Source: Candidatus Kurthia intestinigallinarum (GTDB lineage: Bacteria > Bacillota > Bacilli > Bacillales_A > Planococcaceae). Taken from it: a stretch of DNA of 64,000 nucleotides. Under the pieces are notes generated by a model. That model was not told where the DNA came from and made no database searches. It worked only from the letters and a program-made list of their open reading frames with translations. Below, piece by piece: positions 63,412 through 64,000 of the stretch. The stretch is from positions 496,001-560,000 of the forward strand of contig NZ_JTFC01000031.1 in NCBI RefSeq assembly GCF_003991225.1, read 5' to 3'. A program made the translations under genes and the position numbers. How positions within the stretch are numbered: the stretch's first letter is position 1; the number at the start of each line of letters is the position of its first letter.

Positions 63412-64000
63412 TTAGCGCATAATTGTTTTTACTAATGCGACTTTCTTTTTATACGGTGGGAATAATACATTATTTGCGAGTTTTGTTGAACGTTTCAAAA
63501 TTGATTTTGGATGTGTGAAACAGTCAAAGCTTGCGCGGCCATGATAATTTCCCATACCCGATTCACCTACCCCACCAAATGGTAAATGTAGTGAGCCAAC
63601 ATGTGTAATCGTATCATTAATGCAACCGCCACCAAATGGTAAGTTTTCTAAGAAATAATCAACAGCCTTATCAGACTCAGAGAATAGGTACGCTGCAAGT
63701 GGTTTTGGTTTCTTTTTAATTAAACGGATTGCCGTTTCTAAATCTTCGTACACTAAAATCGGCATAATCGGGCCAAAAATTTCATCTTCCATAATCGGAC
63801 TATTCCATTTTACATCTTGTAAAACAGTAGGAGCGATGTACAGGTCTTCAGGATCTTGTTGGCCACCAATCAATACCTCACTCTGCATTTGCTGTAGCAA
63901 TGCGCTTAATCGGTCAAATTGACGTGTGTTAATAATCCGACCGAAGTCTTTTGAATTTTGGGGGTCTTTGCCGTAAAATTTTGTCAGCGTTTTTTTCAAT
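63412..64000 (-). CDS. Aldehyde dehydrogenase, C-terminal part (cut by window end)
   Basis: The last about 195 residues of an NAD(P)-dependent aldehyde dehydrogenase; the catalytic Cys and Glu regions lie beyond the window end. Visible segments include MEDEIFGPIMPILVYEDLETAI and LPFGGVGESGMGNYHGRASFD, the conserved end of the fold. The C-terminal extension (KLANNVLFPPYKKKV) resembles class 3 fatty aldehyde dehydrogenases (YwdH/Hfd-like), which are membrane-associated. A TTG at 63999 is not the true start. Confidence 0.9.
   Translation of the reverse strand, partial: LKKTLTKFYGKDPQNSKDFGRIINTRQFDRLSALLQQMQSEVLIGGQQDPEDLYIAPTVLQDVKWNSPIMEDEIFGPIMPILVYEDLETAIRLIKKKPKPLAAYLFSESDKAVDYFLENLPFGGGCINDTITHVGSLHLPFGGVGESGMGNYHGRASFDCFTHPKSILKRSTKLANNVLFPPYKKKVALVKTIMR

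Overview
This window is a piece of chromosome from a low-GC, endospore-forming Firmicute. It most likely comes from the Bacillales family Planococcaceae (a Lysinibacillus or Solibacillus relative). That assignment is inferred from gene content and from gene order shared with Bacillus subtilis (pdhABCD-def-HAD-rpoY-rnjA-ktrC; ykuL/darB-ccpC-dapH-ykuR; ykyB-cheV). A Spo0E phosphatase and a PAS histidine kinase fit a sporulating cell. I see no rRNA, tRNA, CRISPR array, intact insertion sequence or prophage. Most of the window is ordinary core genome; the interest lies in regulatory DNA and small accessory loci.

Layout. 0-3.7 kb: partial regulator, a 54-aa membrane peptide, an SDR protein that lacks its catalytic triad, and a TetR gene divergent from a pirin-DsbA pair. 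3.9-12.8 kb: pyruvate dehydrogenase genes (minus strand), peptide deformylase, HAD phosphatase, RNA polymerase epsilon subunit and RNase J1. 12.9-17.6 kb: a sulfonate-type sulfur scavenging operon (ABC transporter, FMN monooxygenase, FMN reductase) behind a leader with two copies of a palindromic box and a terminator. 17.8-22.9 kb: KtrC, small zinc-ribbon proteins, the glyoxylate shunt (aceA, aceB) and a divergent LytTR regulator. 23-27.5 kb: polyamine uptake (XRE-cupin regulator plus potABCD) with an operator array. 27.6-31.9 kb: KstD-like flavoprotein, SRPBCC protein, TetR and MFS pump. 32-39.4 kb: acetyl-DAP pathway genes, CcpC, DarB, ppk and ppx. 39.5-46.3 kb: YkyB, CheV, a dehydrogenase, a YfcC carrier, a GNAT protein and an MFS-MerR efflux operon. 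46.3-55.1 kb: Spo0E, small proteins, CPBP protein, MarR, B12-radical SAM protein, KtrD, a TerC protein under a yybP-ykoY riboswitch, and an unrecognised gene next to a TPR protein with a degenerate GGDEF domain. 55.2-64 kb: FMN reductase, prfC, LysM glucosaminidase, murE, M42 peptidase, histidine kinase and a partial aldehyde dehydrogenase.

Cross-cutting points. KtrC (17.8 kb) and KtrD (50.3 kb) are the two halves of one potassium uptake system encoded far apart, and DarB is a c-di-AMP sensor from a related regulatory circuit. Four copies of a roughly 140-bp repeat with imperfect terminal inverted repeats and an internal terminator hairpin lie at 3' ends of genes, three of them between convergent genes. 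No single locus clearly forms a new defence or biosynthetic system. The best candidates for undescribed biology are the sulfur-operon leader, the repeat family, the 53102-55127 gene pair and the aceA-aceB intergenic structure.
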